Source: DAOMNN01 sp035443825
GTDB lineage: Bacteria > Pseudomonadota > Gammaproteobacteria > Burkholderiales > Rhodocyclaceae
DNA length: 64,000 nucleotides
Direction of reading: 5' to 3'
NCBI GenBank assembly: GCA_035443825.1
Contig: DAOMNN010000002.1
Coordinates: 1-64,000 of the forward strand
The position numbers and the translations under genes are program-made. Below, piece by piece: positions 44,455-53,461 of the stretch. Below the pieces are notes generated by a model. That model saw only the letters and a program-made list of their open reading frames with translations. It was not told the DNA's origin and did not search any database. The first letter of the stretch is position 1, and each line of letters begins with the position of its first letter.

Positions 44455-46967
44455 ACACGACCGCTTCCGAAGAGCAGGAACGCCTGCACGCGGGATTCCA
44501 TGCCGTGTGGGCCAACCCGCGCGGCTGGCGCGCGCTGAGTCTGGTCAATCACACGACCCTTGGCCTGCGCTTCATGGGTACGGCGGTGGTCTTTTTCCTG
44601 ATCGGCGGGCTGCTCGCGATGCTGGTGCGCGCCCAGCTTGCCCTGCCCAATCAACGCCTGCTCGATCACGAGCTCTACAACCAGGCGTTCACCATGCACG
44701 GCACGGTGATGATGTTCCTGTTCGCGGTGCCCATGCTCGAGGGGCTGGCGGTATACCTCATCCCGAAGATGATCGGCGCGCGCGACCTGGTGTTCCCGCG
44801 CCTGACGGCACTGGGCTACTGGTGCTACCTGTTCGGCGGGCTGATCCTGATCTCCAGCCTGTTCCTCGGGATCGCGCCGGACAGCGGCTGGTTCATGTAC
44901 ACGCCGCTGAGCAGCAACGTTTATTCACCCGGCCCGAATTCCGACTTCTGGTTGCTCGGCATCACCTTCATCGAAATCTCCGCGCTGGCCACCGCAGTCG
45001 AGTTGGTGGTGTCGATCCTGCGGACGCGCACCGCGGACATGTCGCTGGACCGGATGCCGCTGTTCGCGTGGTACATCCTCGGCATGGCGCTGATGATCGT
45101 GGTCGGTTTCCCGCCGCTCATCCTGGGCAGCATCCTCCTCGAGCTGGAGCGCGCTGCCGGCCTGCCCTTCTTCGACGTCACCCGCGGCGGCGACCCGGTG
45201 CTGTGGCAGCATCTGTTCTGGCTTTTCGGTCATCCCGAGGTGTACATCATCTTCCTGCCGGCGGCAGGCATCGTCAGCACCCTGATCCCGGTGTTTGCGC
45301 AGCGCCCGATCGTGGGCTACCGATGGGTCGTGCTGTCGATCATAACCACGAGCTTCCTGAGCTTCGGGCTGTGGGTGCACCACATGTTCACGGTCGGTAT
45401 TCCACATCTTGCGCAAGCCTTCTTTTCGGCCGCGAGCATGCTCGTTGCGATCCCCACCGCAATCCAGATCTTCGTCTGGCTGGCCACGCTGTGGACCGGT
45501 CGGCCGCTGTTCCGCCTGCCGATGCTGTGGCTGGTCGGCTTTCTGGTGGTGTTCGTCGCCGGCGGGCTGACCGGCGTGATGCTTGCGCTGGTGCCGTTCA
45601 ACTGGCAGGTTCACGATACCCATTTCATCGTCGCCCACATGCACTACGTGCTCGTCGGCGGCATGTTCTTTCCCATGGTGGCAGGGCTGTATTACTGGCT
45701 GCCTCACGTGTCCGGCCGCATGCCCTCCGAGCGTCTCGGCCGGTGGGGCTTCTGGCTGACCTTCGTCGGTTTCAACCTGACCTTTCTGATCATGCACTGG
45801 ACCGGCCTGCTCGGCATGCCGCGCCGCATCTATACGTACGGGGCCGGTCTCGGGTGGGACCTTCCGAATCTGGTGTCCTCGATCGGCAGCTTCGTCATGG
45901 CGATCGGCATTGCCGCAGTATTGCTCGACATTGCGCTGCATTTCCGCTTCGGCCGCATCGCGCCACCCAACCCGTGGAACGCCGACACGCTCGAATGGGC
46001 TACCGGCACACCGCCAAGGATGTACAACTTCGCGAGCCAGCCGGGCTGCGCCACGCGCCACCCCCTGTGGGACCAGCCCGAACTTCCCGAGAGCATCGCG
46101 GACGGGAAACACTGGCTGTCGATCTTCGATCACGGACGACGCGAGACGCTGGGCACCGACCCGGTGAGCGGGAAGGTGCGCGAGATCTTCCACCTCCCGG
46201 GCAACAGCTGGCTGCCGCTGCTGATCGCACTCGGCCTTGCGGTGGTGTGCATCTCACTGCTCGCACGCAGCTATGCGATCGCGGCCCTCGCCGCGCTGGC
46301 AAGCGTGACGATCATGCTCCGCTGGTCATGGGTAAATGGCCTGCACCCGGCCGCGCTGGCGGATCTGCGCACGCAGCTGGGCGACCCGCCTTTGCATACC
46401 CATACCTTCGACGGCCCTGGTCGGTGGGGCATGGGAGTCACGCTGATCGCGAACGCGTCCCTGTTCCTCGCGCTGCTGTTTGGCTGGTTCTACCTGTGGA
46501 CGGTGGCGCCACACTGGGAGGCGCCGGCGGCCTCGCCGTTGCCATGGTTTGTACTGCTGCCGGCCGGTCTCCTCGTCACCATCGCGACGCTATGGTTACG
46601 TCGTATCGTGGCGAGCCTGCACCGTGGCACGGCCGCAAACCTGCAGATGCAATTCTGGGGCGTCGCCGGCCTCGGACTCGCCTACGTGGCGGTCCTGGTG
46701 CAGGTGCTGAGTACGGCGCCGTTGTCAGCGACGCTGACCGCACACGACGCGGTGATCACGGTGTTTCTCGTGTATCTGCTGCTGCACGGCGCGCTCGCCT
46801 CCATCCTCGCAGCATTGCAGGCACTGCGCGTGCGGCGCGGTTACGTGGGACCGCATGCGCCCTACGAGCCGGGGGTCGTCGGCGCGTGGTGGTTGTACAC
46901 GCTGCTGACGTTCTGGCTCACCTACATCTGCGTCGTGCTCTTCCCGGTCGGTTGGGGGGGCGGGTGA
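44451..46967 (+). CDS. coxA: Cytochrome c oxidase subunit I fused to subunit III
   Basis: 838 residues. The first about 550 are subunit I: haem and copper ligands appear in MHGTVMMFLFAVP, FGHPEVYIIFLP (with the His-Tyr pair), LWVHHMFTVGI and HDTHFIVAHMHYV. The C-terminal about 180 residues are subunit III-like (MGVTLIANASLFLALLFGWFYLW). The fusion is typical of some A-type oxidases. It uses oxygen as terminal acceptor and pumps protons. Overlaps coxB and the next gene by four and one bases. Confidence 0.93.
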   Translation: MNTTASEEQERLHAGFHAVWANPRGWRALSLVNHTTLGLRFMGTAVVFFLIGGLLAMLVRAQLALPNQRLLDHELYNQAFTMHGTVMMFLFAVPMLEGLAVYLIPKMIGARDLVFPRLTALGYWCYLFGGLILISSLFLGIAPDSGWFMYTPLSSNVYSPGPNSDFWLLGITFIEISALATAVELVVSILRTRTADMSLDRMPLFAWYILGMALMIVVGFPPLILGSILLELERAAGLPFFDVTRGGDPVLWQHLFWLFGHPEVYIIFLPAAGIVSTLIPVFAQRPIVGYRWVVLSIITTSFLSFGLWVHHMFTVGIPHLAQAFFSAASMLVAIPTAIQIFVWLATLWTGRPLFRLPMLWLVGFLVVFVAGGLTGVMLALVPFNWQVHDTHFIVAHMHYVLVGGMFFPMVAGLYYWLPHVSGRMPSERLGRWGFWLTFVGFNLTFLIMHWTGLLGMPRRIYTYGAGLGWDLPNLVSSIGSFVMAIGIAAVLLDIALHFRFGRIAPPNPWNADTLEWATGTPPRMYNFASQPGCATRHPLWDQPELPESIADGKHWLSIFDHGRRETLGTDPVSGKVREIFHLPGNSWLPLLIALGLAVVCISLLARSYAIAALAALASVTIMLRWSWVNGLHPAALADLRTQLGDPPLHTHTFDGPGRWGMGVTLIANASLFLALLFGWFYLWTVAPHWEAPAASPLPWFVLLPAGLLVTIATLWLRRIVASLHRGTAANLQMQFWGVAGLGLAYVAVLVQVLSTAPLSATLTAHDAVITVFLVYLLLHGALASILAALQALRVRRGYVGPHAPYEPGVVGAWWLYTLLTFWLTYICVVLFPVGWGGG

Positions 46968-47314
46968 TGCTCTCACCGTCCCATCCGCTGCAGCTGGCGC
47001 TCGGCCTGATCGTATGGAGTGCCTGGTTCGTCGCGATCTATGGCGCCCTGTCGGTGGGGTGCGCGCTTGCGCCCCCCGACGCCGAACTCGGCGCCCGGAC
47101 GTGGTTGAACGGCTTGCTCGCAGCACTCACCGCGCTCACCTTCGCATGGCTGGTGCGGCAAGCCGTGGTGTGCTTGCATGCCACTCGAACGGGCACGGCG
47201 GGTTCGCCGCAAAGGCGCTTCATGATGCCATTGAGCGCCAGTCTTTACGTGGTCGCCGCCGTATCGACACTTGTCATCGGTCTCCCGGTCCTGGGGCTGC
47301 CGCCATGTCCCTGA
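46967..47314 (+). CDS. Small membrane protein of the oxidase cluster
   Basis: 115 residues, ATG 46967 sharing one base with the coxA stop. Three hydrophobic stretches (LALGLIVWSAWFVAIYGALSV, GLLAALTALTFAWLVRQAV, LYVVAAVSTLVIGLPVL). No family is recognised. Its tight placement between coxA and ctaG suggests an accessory oxidase subunit. Confidence 0.75.
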   Translation: MLSPSHPLQLALGLIVWSAWFVAIYGALSVGCALAPPDAELGARTWLNGLLAALTALTFAWLVRQAVVCLHATRTGTAGSPQRRFMMPLSASLYVVAAVSTLVIGLPVLGLPPCP

Positions 47315-48114
47315 CCGCTGTCCTGCTGGGTATGGCGCTCGCCGGCGCGCCCATGCTTGCGCACGCGCATGCCGCGGTCGACGGCGCGTTGATGCAGCGA
47401 TTACCCACGATCCTTACCGCGCTGGTGCTGTTCGCGGCCTGGCTCACGTACCTCGCCGGCTGCCGCCGCGTCGCACCGCGTGCCAACCGTGCAGCGCTAT
47501 TCCATTTCGCCGCCACCCTGGCATTGCTCGCGCTGCTCGGCCCGTTGGACGCCTGGCCGACCAGCGGCGCGGCAACGCACATGGTGCAGCACATGCTGCT
47601 GATGGTGGTGATCGCGCCATTGTGGGTACTCGCACGCCCCCTCCCGCAGTGGCGCGCAGCGCTCGGCGAGCGGGGACGATGGCTGTGGCTATGGCCGCTC
47701 AACGCGGCGCGCCTGCCACTGACAGTGACGGCAGTTCACGGCACCATGATCTGGTTCTGGCATGCACCGGGGCCCTACATGCTGGCTGTCGAGGACCCGT
47801 GGTGGCATGCCCTCGAACACGCCTGCTTCCTGCTCAGCGCCGGACTCTTCTGGTGGGCGGTGTTGCGCGCCAGCCCGCCCAACCGCGGGCGCGCCCTACT
47901 CGCACTGCTGATTACGCTGATGCACACCGGATTACTCGGCGCCTTGCTGACTTTCGCGAAGGCGCCGCTCTATGGTGACGCAATCGATCTCGCAGACCAG
48001 CAACTGGCCGGCCTGATCATGTGGGTGCCCGGCGGGCTCATCTACCTCGTCGCCGCGACCGGCTGTGCGTACGTCTGGCTGCAGAAACTGTGGCGGCGTT
48101 CAAGCCACGCATGA
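47305..48114 (+). CDS. ctaG: CtaG-type cytochrome c oxidase assembly protein (caa3_CtaG)
   Basis: 269 residues, start overlapping the previous gene by ten bases. Seven predicted helices with family motifs (HMVQHMLLMVVIAPLWVL, WFWHAPGPYMLAVE, HALEHACFLLSAGLFWW, GGLIYLVAATGCAYVW). The caa3_CtaG family helps assemble the copper sites of haem-copper oxidases. This is not the CtaG/Cox11 family. It closes the oxidase cluster. Confidence 0.88.
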   Translation: MSLTAVLLGMALAGAPMLAHAHAAVDGALMQRLPTILTALVLFAAWLTYLAGCRRVAPRANRAALFHFAATLALLALLGPLDAWPTSGAATHMVQHMLLMVVIAPLWVLARPLPQWRAALGERGRWLWLWPLNAARLPLTVTAVHGTMIWFWHAPGPYMLAVEDPWWHALEHACFLLSAGLFWWAVLRASPPNRGRALLALLITLMHTGLLGALLTFAKAPLYGDAIDLADQQLAGLIMWVPGGLIYLVAATGCAYVWLQKLWRRSSHA

Positions 48115-48159
48115 AACTCGTCGGGAAATCCCGTGTCGCGTCTTGTTGCAGCCCTCGCG

Positions 48160-48654
48160 TCAGGCCACTTCCGGGATGCGCAGAACCTGTCCAGGATAGA
48201 TCTTGTCCGGATGGGCCAGCATCGGCTTGTTGGCCTCGAAGACCGCCGTGTACTTGTTCGCATTGCCGTAATACGTCTTCGCGATCGCGGAAAGCGTGTC
48301 GCCACGCACGACGGTATGAAAGCGCGCCTCGGGTGCGGCCTTGATGACCGTCATGCGATCGTCGACGCTCGTCACCCCCTGCACATTGCCCGCGGCCAGC
48401 ACAATGCGTTCCCTGGTCGCCTGGTCGGGCGCAGTACCCGTCACGGTCACGGTTTCGGTCGCGCCGTCGTACGTCACTGCAAGATCGTCGGGCGCGAGTT
48501 TGAGGGAGCGAACGAATGTCGTGATCGCCTTGCCCGCCTCGGCGTCGGCCGCCGCCCGATCCACCGGATTGGCCGAATCCGCTTGCGCTGCACTCGCCGT
48601 CCCTTTCCCAAAAAGCTTCTCGCCCGCACTCTTGATGAAGCTGAGCAATCCCAT
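48160..48654 (-). CDS. BON-LysM protein, Kbp/YgaU-like
   Basis: 164 residues from ATG 48654 with GAGGAGAA upstream. It begins MGLLSFIKSAGEKLFGKG, as in E. coli Kbp (YgaU). A BON domain spans about 50-105 (LAVTYDGATETVTVTGTAPD), and a LysM domain occupies the C-terminus (TVVRGDTLSAIAKTYYGNAN). Kbp is a potassium-binding protein. No signal peptide is seen. Confidence 0.88.
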   Translation of the reverse strand: MGLLSFIKSAGEKLFGKGTASAAQADSANPVDRAAADAEAGKAITTFVRSLKLAPDDLAVTYDGATETVTVTGTAPDQATRERIVLAAGNVQGVTSVDDRMTVIKAAPEARFHTVVRGDTLSAIAKTYYGNANKYTAVFEANKPMLAHPDKIYPGQVLRIPEVA

Positions 48655-48948
48655 GACATTCTCCTCGTATAAGAAACGACCGACCGCATAGTCAAGGTAG
48701 CCTACCGTGCGGGCAGCCATCGCTACAGTTTCGTCACACGTTGTTTCAAGAACGCGGGGGCACACGGAGAAGGTGCGAAACCCAGAAGAGGGATCGGTCC
48801 TTTCGCGAACGCATCGCATGTCCAACTTCCTGCCTGCGATACGGCTCGGATCAAAGCGGATGGATGACTTCTCCCGTGATCCGTCGGGAGCAGGCTCCCC
48901 CAGGTCTCGCCAATGCGCTCGTCACTGCGAACGCTGAACGCCAAACGC

Positions 48949-49506
48949 CTACCGGTGGCTCGCATTCGTGCCAAACAGGTTGTCCCAGAAATCGGTCAAC
49001 GTACCGTAGGCCGAGTGCTCGTCAAGATCGTGGTGATGAAGGTGGTGGCGCCGGCGCACCGTCAGCCAACCCCCGCCCGGAGGTGACCCTTGGTGGAGCC
49101 GGTGGTGGACGACCTCGTGCGCGACGTAACCGATGATCAGGCCGCACGAAAACGACGCCGCCACATACGAATTCGTTGGCCACAGCAGGGGTATCGCCAC
49201 AAGTGCACCCACAAGTAGCATGCTGAACCACAAGGGGGTCCGCATCGGAACCGAAGGTTGGCAATGATGCTCCAGATGCCAGCGCCGGAAGGGATCGATC
49301 CGGTGCAGCACAAAGCGGTGAATCATGTACTCCAGCAGGGTCCACACACCCAGTCCGCCCAGAAGAAACACGAATCCGGCCACCCGACCGGCCGGAGGTG
49401 CCTGCATCCACAGCGCCCCCAACAACACCGCAGCCCCCGACGGAATCACCAGTGTTTGTGGGAATTCGGTCCTCAGCGCACCCGCACGAAAATTGACCAT
49501 CTTCAT
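48949..49506 (-). CDS. Fatty acid hydroxylase / sterol desaturase family protein
   Basis: 185 residues from ATG 49506 with GGGAGTGAG upstream. Four hydrophobic helices and the histidine boxes of di-iron membrane oxygenases: HRFVLH, HLEHH, HEVVHHRLH and HHLHHHD. Likely hydroxylates a lipid; the substrate is unknown. It stands alone between about 290-base intergenic regions on both sides. Confidence 0.85.
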   Translation of the reverse strand: MKMVNFRAGALRTEFPQTLVIPSGAAVLLGALWMQAPPAGRVAGFVFLLGGLGVWTLLEYMIHRFVLHRIDPFRRWHLEHHCQPSVPMRTPLWFSMLLVGALVAIPLLWPTNSYVAASFSCGLIIGYVAHEVVHHRLHQGSPPGGGWLTVRRRHHLHHHDLDEHSAYGTLTDFWDNLFGTNASHR

Positions 49507-49799
49507 GGCTCACTCCCGGCTGCGCGGGGCGCAGCCTCGCGCAACACGAGGGCCTCGCACCCTTGTACCCTGATTCGGCCGACCTGTCCGCGTTCCGTAA
49601 TCGCCCATACTCGTACCCCACGTGGCGCGATCCCCCACGACCTCGCGTTTCTGATTGGGCAGTATCCCGTTGATTGCGTTCCGTCGTGATTCGCGTGTGG
49701 AAACGGACGGCTCCCAGCCCGTTCACTGCTTGCAGGGTAAACTGCATGCGGCCCGGCCCGAAGAAGGCGTCGCGCAGCACGCCTTGATGCATTAGCCGA

Positions 49800-50363
49800 T
49801 CATGCCCTCGAGCGCGCCAGACGGGGAAGGGCCAGAAAGAGGGCCGCGATGGTCTTGCCGTCGGTGATACGGCCGTCGTAGACGGCGCGCACGCCTTCAT
49901 CGAGGTCGAGGGTCTGAACCTCGAGGAATTCCTCGTCGTCGAGCGCAGCGCCCAGGTGATGAAGGGCACGCGCGAGGAAGATCTCGATGCGCTCATCGGA
50001 GTAGCCGATGCACGGGTGCATCACGCCGAGATATTCCCACTCGTCGGCGATGTAACCGGTCTCCTCACGCAACTCGCGCTTCGCACACGCGAGGATGTCC
50101 TCACCGGGATCGATCTTGCCCGCCGGCAGTTCGAGGAATGCCCTGCGCAGGGGGTAGCGGTACTGACGCTCCAGCAGGAGTTTGCCATCGGGCAGGAGAG
50201 CGACGATGACGACGGCGCCAGGGTGGCGGATGTACTCACGGACGGCTTCGTTACCGTTGGGCAGCCGGACGCGATCGCGGCGCACGTCGAGGAGTCGGCC
50301 CTGAAATACCGCATCGGACTCGAGCTCGATCTCTTCCAGCGGGTCCCTGTCTGTGTCGTCCAT
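49800..50363 (-). CDS. Nudix hydrolase, ADP-ribose pyrophosphatase type
   Basis: 187 residues from ATG 50363 with GGGGA upstream. The Nudix box is intact (from G in PAGKIDPGE to REETGYI). The N-terminal strand part (FQGRLLDVRRDRVRLPNG) is like ADP-ribose pyrophosphatases. It lies 33 bases after nuoN, a position common in betaproteobacterial nuo operons. Confidence 0.9.
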   Translation of the reverse strand: MDDTDRDPLEEIELESDAVFQGRLLDVRRDRVRLPNGNEAVREYIRHPGAVVIVALLPDGKLLLERQYRYPLRRAFLELPAGKIDPGEDILACAKRELREETGYIADEWEYLGVMHPCIGYSDERIEIFLARALHHLGAALDDEEFLEVQTLDLDEGVRAVYDGRITDGKTIAALFLALPRLARSRA

Positions 50364-50396
50364 GGATTCCCCACTCACACACCGGCGCGACCGGCC

Positions 50397-51866
50397 TTAC
50401 AAGGACGCGATGAGTGCGTAGGCGCAGACCGACATCAAGCCCTGCGGCATGAGACCCAGCACGGCGATCGCCACGCCGTTGGCGGACAGCATGATGCGCA
50501 CGTCCGCTGGCGCATGGATCGGGGCCAGGTCCTCCGGTTCATCGAAGTACATCACCTTGACCACGCGCAGATAGTAGTACGCGCCGATCACCGACATCAG
50601 GACCGCGACGATGGCGAGCCAGATGTAGCCGGCGGCAACGACCGCCTGCAGCACCGACAGCTTGGCGAAGAAGCCGATGAAGAACGGTACCCCGGCCATG
50701 GAGAACATGATGATCATCATCATCGCGGCGAACCAGGGGCTGCGCTTGTTCAGGCCCTTGAAGTCGTCGATGTTCTCGGCCTCGAAGCCGGCGCGCGAGA
50801 GCAGGATGACCATGCCGAACGAAGCGAGGCTCATGATCACGTAGGACACGGCATAGAACATCGCCGAACTGTAGGCATTGAGCGCGAAATTGCGGTCTCC
50901 GTCGACCACGCCGGACAGGAGTCCGAGCAACACGAAGCCCATGTGGGAGATGCCCGAGTACGCGAGCATGCGCTTGATGTTGGTCTGCGCGATCGCGGCG
51001 ATGTTGCCCAGGACGATCGACAGCACGGCAAGGAACATCAGCATCGATTGCCAGTGCTCGGCCAGTTCGAACATGCCATAGACGAGCAGGCGCATCGCCA
51101 TCGCGAACGCGGCGAGCTTGGGCGCGGTGGCGATCATGAGCGTGACGGCCGTGGGCGCGCCGTGATACACGTCCGGTACCCACATGTGGAACGGCACCAC
51201 GCCAAGCTTGAATGCGAGACCGGCCATCACGAACACGAGACCGAACAGCAGCACGGTCTTGTTCGCCGACTGATGATAGATCGCCTGAGCGATCCCGGAA
51301 AACTCCATGCTCCCGGTCGCCCCGTATACCATCGACATCCCGTACAGCAGCAGACCGGACGCAAGGGCACCGAGCACGAAATACTTCATCGCAGCCTCGG
51401 TCGAGCGCGCCGACTCGCGATCGAAGGCCACCATCGCATAGAGCGACAGCGACATCATCTCCAGGCCCATGTACAAGGACAGCATGTGGTTCGCGGTCAC
51501 CATGACCATCATGCCCAGCGTCATCAGCAGCGCGAGCAGAAAGTACTCGGGCCGATCCATGTTGCGGTCGGCCAGGTAGGCCCGTCCGTACAGCAGCCCG
51601 ACCGCGACCGCGAAGTAGATCAGCAGCTTGAGCAGATCGCCCATCATGTCCGACACGAACATGTTGCTGAAGGTCAGGACCACCTCGCCTTCCATTGTCG
51701 CAACCGTTATCAGCGCAGCGACGATCAGCGTCGCCTGCGTCAGGACGTAGGCAAGGCTGCGACCGATCCTGCGAGCAAAGGTCGTCGCGAGCATGATCAC
51801 GAGCGCCATCACGGCGACGAATATCTCGGCCGCTGCGGGGTAGAAGTCGGGGACGACAAAGTTCAT
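50397..51866 (-). CDS. nuoN: NADH-quinone oxidoreductase subunit N
   Basis: 489 residues, about 14 membrane helices. Antiporter-like subunit with the proton-channel lysine region (YSGISHMGFVLLG; PFHMWVPDVYHGAPT). It is the last structural gene of the nuo operon, 37 bases after nuoM. Confidence 0.95.
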   Translation of the reverse strand: MNFVVPDFYPAAAEIFVAVMALVIMLATTFARRIGRSLAYVLTQATLIVAALITVATMEGEVVLTFSNMFVSDMMGDLLKLLIYFAVAVGLLYGRAYLADRNMDRPEYFLLALLMTLGMMVMVTANHMLSLYMGLEMMSLSLYAMVAFDRESARSTEAAMKYFVLGALASGLLLYGMSMVYGATGSMEFSGIAQAIYHQSANKTVLLFGLVFVMAGLAFKLGVVPFHMWVPDVYHGAPTAVTLMIATAPKLAAFAMAMRLLVYGMFELAEHWQSMLMFLAVLSIVLGNIAAIAQTNIKRMLAYSGISHMGFVLLGLLSGVVDGDRNFALNAYSSAMFYAVSYVIMSLASFGMVILLSRAGFEAENIDDFKGLNKRSPWFAAMMMIIMFSMAGVPFFIGFFAKLSVLQAVVAAGYIWLAIVAVLMSVIGAYYYLRVVKVMYFDEPEDLAPIHAPADVRIMLSANGVAIAVLGLMPQGLMSVCAYALIASL

Positions 51867-51903
51867 CTTCTGACCAGTCCGATTAAGTGTCTCAGCCGCT
51901 CGT

Positions 51904-53388
51904 TCAGAGCTTGCTCACGGCAACATGCCGCAGGAGTTCATTGACCGAAGCGTGCATCACCTCGGTGAAGGGGAACGGGTACACGCCCATCGCGAGCACG
52001 CAAAGCGCCAGGATCGCAAGGAAGGCGAACTCGCGCCCGTTGATGTCCTGCAACTGCGCCACGTGATCGTTGGCCACCGCACCGAACACCACCCGCTTGT
52101 ACATCCACAGGGTGTAGGCAGCTCCCAGGATCAGCGTGGTCGCGGCCAGGAAAGCCACCCAGAAATTGAACTGCACCGCGCCGAGGATGACCATGAACTC
52201 GCCCACGAAACCGCTCGTGCCGGGAAGGCCGGCGTTGGCCATCGCGAACAGCATGAAGAAGGCTGCGAACTTCGGCATCGTCCTCACCACGCCGCCGTAG
52301 TCGGCGATGTTGCGCGAATGCATGCGGTCGTAGAGCACCCCGATGCACAGGAACATCGCACCCGACACGAAACCGTGGGAGATCATCTGCACCAGGGCGC
52401 CCTCGATGCCGAGACTGTTGAACATGAAGAACCCGAGGGTCACGAAGCCCATGTGCGCAATCGACGAGTACGCGACCAGCTTCTTCATGTCCGTCTGGAC
52501 CAGCGCAACGAATCCGATGTACACCACCGCGATCAGCGACAGCGTGATCATCAGCGGCGCCATCGAGTGGGCAGCATCGGGCACGATGGGCAGCGAAAAA
52601 CGCAGGAACCCGTAGGCACCGAGCTTGAGCGCGATGGCCGCCAGCACCACCGAGCCGCCGGTGGGGGCTTCGACGTGGGCATCGGGCAGCCAGGTGTGCA
52701 CCGGCCACATCGGCACCTTGACCGCAAAGGCGATGAGGAAGGCCCAGAAGATCAGGGTCTGTGGCGCCATGCCGAGCGGCAACTGGTGCCACTGCAGTAT
52801 GCTGAAGCTGCCCCCCGCCTCCATGAACAGGTAGAGCAGCGCGACCAGCATCAGCAGCGAACCGACCAGCGTGTAGAGAAAGAACTTGATCGCCGCGTAC
52901 ACCCGGTTGGCGCCGCCCCAGATGCCGATGATCAGGTAAAGGGGGATCAGCGAGGCCTCGAAGAAGACATAGAAGAGCACGCCGTCGAGTGCCGAGAAGA
53001 TGCCGTTCATCAGGCCTGACATGATCAGGAAAGCGGCGAAGTACTGTGCGACCTTGTCCTGGATCACCTGCCAACCCGCGAGGATGACGATGATCGTGAC
53101 GAACGAGTTCAGCAGCACGAACAGCACCGAAATGCCGTCGACCCCGAGGTGATAGTTGATGTTGAAGCGCGGAATCCACTGCGCGAACTCCGAAAACTGC
53201 ATCGCGCTGCTGCTGCTATCGAAGAAGACGTAGAGCGGAATCGTGACGACGAAGCCCGAGAATGCGACTGCCAGCGCCAGCGCCCGTGCCATTGGCGCGT
53301 TCCGGTCAGAACCCGTGGCCAGCACAAGCAGTCCGCCCAGGATCGGGATCCAGATCGCGAGGCTGAGAAGTGGCATACCCGTCGTCAT
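51904..53388 (-). CDS. nuoM: NADH-quinone oxidoreductase subunit M
   Basis: 494 residues with about 14 helices. Antiporter-like subunit; typical segments are WPVHTWLPDAHVEAPTGGSV and YSSIAHMGFVTLG. Proton-translocating membrane arm of complex I. It follows nuoL by 73 bases. Confidence 0.95.
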   Translation of the reverse strand: MTTGMPLLSLAIWIPILGGLLVLATGSDRNAPMARALALAVAFSGFVVTIPLYVFFDSSSSAMQFSEFAQWIPRFNINYHLGVDGISVLFVLLNSFVTIIVILAGWQVIQDKVAQYFAAFLIMSGLMNGIFSALDGVLFYVFFEASLIPLYLIIGIWGGANRVYAAIKFFLYTLVGSLLMLVALLYLFMEAGGSFSILQWHQLPLGMAPQTLIFWAFLIAFAVKVPMWPVHTWLPDAHVEAPTGGSVVLAAIALKLGAYGFLRFSLPIVPDAAHSMAPLMITLSLIAVVYIGFVALVQTDMKKLVAYSSIAHMGFVTLGFFMFNSLGIEGALVQMISHGFVSGAMFLCIGVLYDRMHSRNIADYGGVVRTMPKFAAFFMLFAMANAGLPGTSGFVGEFMVILGAVQFNFWVAFLAATTLILGAAYTLWMYKRVVFGAVANDHVAQLQDINGREFAFLAILALCVLAMGVYPFPFTEVMHASVNELLRHVAVSKL

Positions 53389-53461
53389 TGTTGCTTTCCG
53401 TTCAGTGCGCCCGCGTGGGCGCGCATTTGTTTGTCGGTATTCAGTCGTCGATCGGTCCGGC

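Noticed and set aside
44273..47314. A 1013-residue plus-strand frame overlapping coxA
   Set aside because: Only its last 115 residues (from 46967) are real; the rest is coxA read in the wrong frame, rich in Arg, Ala and Pro.
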